The position numbers were made by a program, and so were the translations under genes. From Candidatus Bathyarchaeota archaeon (GTDB lineage Archaea > Thermoproteota > Bathyarchaeia > Bathyarchaeales > UBA233), in contig QMXC01000068.1 of the NCBI GenBank assembly GCA_003661945.1, forward strand, positions 1-6,661: a DNA stretch of 6,661 nucleotides, in the 5' to 3' direction. This document shows positions 5,150-6,661 of this stretch, in pieces (the stretch's first letter is position 1; every line of letters begins with the position of its first letter). The notes below the pieces were generated by a model that made no database searches, was not told the DNA's origin, and saw only the letters and a program-made list of their open reading frames with translations.

Positions 5150-5575
5150 ATGGTGGTTGAAATAAAAGAATACGATTCCGCAGAAGAAATAGCACGAGCC
5201 CTAGACCGTGAAATATCCGAGACAAAAAGCACTCTAGGCGAATACCTACGCCGCCTAGACGAAATCCGCGCCCTAGCGGAAAAATCGAAAAAAATCCGTG
5301 ACGTAGTGATGAAGCTGGCAGGCAAAAAAGCCATAAGCGAAAGCCTAGGCGAAATCACAATCGGCAACCTGAGCATAGTGCTCGATGCTAACCCGTTCCA
5401 CGAACTCACGGCGATCGAAGAGGTTGTTCGCAGCCAGCAGGAACGTCTCTTAGTATTGCAGAAAGCCCGAGAAGCCCTAAAATGGATGGACCAGCTAGGC
5501 GACACGGAAGGACTAAAATACTTGGTGCTTGAAAACGACGGCGTTCCAGAGCGAATACTATTCAAAATCTCGTAA
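5150..5575 (+). CDS. Helical/coiled-coil protein of unknown function
   Basis: The protein has 141 residues, with the start fixed by GGAGGTG upstream. It is not recognised as a member of a named family. Residues 10-55 are strongly helical with heptad-like Leu/Ile spacing (ALDREISETKSTLGEYLRRLDEIRALAEK). Residues 62-80 are shorter strands (EITIGNLSIVLD), 83-117 are a second amphipathic helix (HELTAIEEVVRSQQERLLVLQKAREALKWM), and the C-terminus (122-141) looks like a beta hairpin ending RILFKIS. There is no signal peptide, membrane segment or cysteine, so it should be cytoplasmic and probably oligomeric. It lies 31 bases upstream of the Roadblock gene on the same strand and is probably co-transcribed with it, so a structural or scaffold role alongside that protein is a reasonable guess, not a finding. 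Confidence 0.75.
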   Translation: MVVEIKEYDSAEEIARALDREISETKSTLGEYLRRLDEIRALAEKSKKIRDVVMKLAGKKAISESLGEITIGNLSIVLDANPFHELTAIEEVVRSQQERLLVLQKAREALKWMDQLGDTEGLKYLVLENDGVPERILFKIS

Positions 5576-5606
5576 TGCACGTTTGGCTCATAGGAGTTGA
5601 AAATTG

Positions 5607-6545
5607 ATGGAAAACGAAGTTTACGCTTTCGCATTGGAAACCGCGCTTTCAGAGATACAGAATCTCTGTCCCGAGATAACCCATTCGTTCATATTCACCC
5701 ACGACGGCGAACTGCTGGCAGGAGACAAAGCCACCGACCGTAAAACCATGGTTCGCGTGGTCGACTCCTTTGACGGCGTACTCGAAAAAGCCGACTCTCT
5801 AGGTGGCATAGAAGAAATCACCCTCCAAGGAAGCAAGGGCAGAGTACAAGTCTCCTGCATAAACAAAAACCTCTACATGGTCACAGTAACCTCGAAGAAA
5901 GCAGACCCCACCTACGTAAACATGGTTTCCCGCGTACTTATACCAACAGTTCTAAAAATGCTAGAAAAACTCAACCCTACCTCCCTCAAAAACACGTTTC
6001 CACAGAAAAACGAAATCCTAGAAAAACCCAAGCCCGAACCTGAACCCGAGCCAGGAAAGCCAGAAATAGACCTAAAACTCGACCTACCAGCCGAGGTAAG
6101 CCTAGAGAAAACCGAAGAAAAAGAGGAAGAACTCTCCCCAGAACCATGGAAACCCGAAGAGGAACCGGTACTCGAAGAAACCGAAGAACCGGAACTACCA
6201 GAAAAACCGTTAGAAATCCCGACAAGCCAACTAATCGTAGACACAATCGGCGGGCTCCTCGTAAAAGGCGACACGGTGCGAATAGACAAAAACCTACTCG
6301 ACGAATGGGCTGAACTCTGCGGCGAAGAAAAAATAAAGGAAGTAGAAATCGAAACCTTCACAGGCCAAACAGTCCAATGCAAAGTCAAACCAATAACCGA
6401 CTCAAAATACAAAGATAAAGGATTAATAAGAATACCCGAGAAGCTCCGTCGAAAACTAGACGTTAAAAGAGGCGAACTCGTCCGAGTAAGCCCTTGGATA
6501 GAACCAAAAAACGAGGAAAAGGAAGAGAAAGAAAAGGAGAGTTAA
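5607..6545 (+). CDS. Roadblock/LC7-domain protein with C-terminal double-psi beta-barrel (AbrB/VAT-N-like) domain
   Basis: The protein has 312 residues from the ATG at 5607, with AGGAG at 5592-5596 ten bases upstream; a TTG at 5604 is the alternative. Residues 1-122 follow the Roadblock order helix-strand-strand-helix-three strands-helix: EVYAFALETALSEIQNL, SFIFTHDGELLAGD, VVDSFDGVLEKADSLG, then IEEITLQGSKGRVQVSC and LYMVTVTSKKAD, closing with VSRVLIPTVLKMLEKL. Such domains dimerise and regulate or anchor small Ras-like GTPases, as MglB does. Residues 140-203 are a disordered linker rich in Pro and Glu, with a PE repeat at 142-149. Residues 207-297 have two similar half-motifs, VRIDKNLLDEW (224-234) and IRIPEKLRRKLDVKRGELVRV (274-294), the pseudo-twofold look of a double-psi beta-barrel. 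A charged tail, KNEEKEEKEKES, ends it. The Roadblock call is firm; the barrel is likely but less certain. Confidence 0.8.
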   Translation: MENEVYAFALETALSEIQNLCPEITHSFIFTHDGELLAGDKATDRKTMVRVVDSFDGVLEKADSLGGIEEITLQGSKGRVQVSCINKNLYMVTVTSKKADPTYVNMVSRVLIPTVLKMLEKLNPTSLKNTFPQKNEILEKPKPEPEPEPGKPEIDLKLDLPAEVSLEKTEEKEEELSPEPWKPEEEPVLEETEEPELPEKPLEIPTSQLIVDTIGGLLVKGDTVRIDKNLLDEWAELCGEEKIKEVEIETFTGQTVQCKVKPITDSKYKDKGLIRIPEKLRRKLDVKRGELVRVSPWIEPKNEEKEEKEKES

Positions 6546-6549
6546 CAAA

Positions 6550-6661
6550 ATGCCGAGAAAAAAAATCACCCAGGAAATAGCAGTTGAAACCGCTCTAATC
6601 GAAAACAAAGCAGAAGGTACAGACGCCGAAAAAATCCGCGCAAACCTAGAAAAAATAAAGA
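6550..6661 (+). CDS. Start of an unrecognised gene (partial, 3' end outside window)
   Basis: An ATG at 6550 lies four bases after the preceding stop and ten bases after GGAG at 6536-6539. The frame stays open to the window edge, giving 37 residues: a basic start MPRKKITQEIAVETALIENK, then polar, helix-prone sequence ending in AEKIRANLEKIK. Codon choice (many A-rich Lys/Glu codons) matches the two genes before it. The spacing and ribosome binding site make it the third member of the coiled-coil/Roadblock unit. The family cannot be named from this fragment. A small GTPase is not indicated so far, since no P-loop appears in these residues. Confidence 0.75.
   Translation, partial: MPRKKITQEIAVETALIENKAEGTDAEKIRANLEKIK

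Noticed and set aside
5912..6412. Minus-strand Ser/Gly/Phe-rich open frame with repeats
   Set aside because: It is the complement of the Pro/Glu-rich linker of the Roadblock protein. The apparent Ser/Gly repeats come from that codon bias.
1..6661. CRISPR arrays, tRNA genes, insertion sequences and attachment sites
   Set aside because: No regularly spaced repeats, no tRNA-like arms, no transposase reading frame and no terminal inverted repeats were seen on either strand.

Overview
The window is a piece of an archaeal chromosome. The evidence is archaeal-type ribosomal proteins in the order uS13-uS4-uS11, a class III (type IV pilin) signal peptide, TATA/BRE-like promoter boxes, purine-rich Shine-Dalgarno sites of the GGAGGTG type, and a Roadblock/LC7 protein. 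The base composition is moderate and fits an uncultured TACK-type lineage such as Bathyarchaeia, but the sequence alone does not fix the lineage.

Left part (1-1274, + strand): the tail of a probable membrane protein, a membrane-anchored surface protein with eight N-glycosylation sequons and two similar beta domains, and a small multi-pass membrane protein. All three overlap by a few bases, so they look like one translationally coupled envelope operon. It runs tail to tail into the ribosomal genes, with the two stop codons interlocked.

Middle (1271-4015): a minus-strand operon uS13 -> uS4 -> uS11, tightly packed and driven by a clear BRE/TATA box at about 2749-2760. It ends after uS11, whereas in many archaea rpoD and further ribosomal genes follow. 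Divergent from it is a small stand-alone PD-(D/E)XK nuclease-like protein, possibly using the same AT-rich box. That gene converges with a two-domain GNAT acetyltransferase whose stop codon abuts its own.

Right part (4016-6661, + strand): a small winged-helix protein that starts with TTG, a T-rich terminator-like stretch, a type IV pilin-like protein with its own promoter and strong ribosome binding site, and then a three-gene cluster. The cluster holds a coiled-coil protein of unknown function, a Roadblock/LC7 protein joined by a Pro/Glu-rich linker to a putative double-psi beta-barrel (AbrB/VAT-N-like) domain, and the start of an unrecognised gene cut by the window edge.

The most interesting region is 4625-6661. 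A pilin, a coiled-coil protein and an unusual Roadblock fusion lie on one strand, and the last three genes carry well-formed Shine-Dalgarno sites with short gaps. This could be a signalling or cytoskeletal module linked to a surface filament. That link is inference from gene order; no GTPase partner is visible inside the window.
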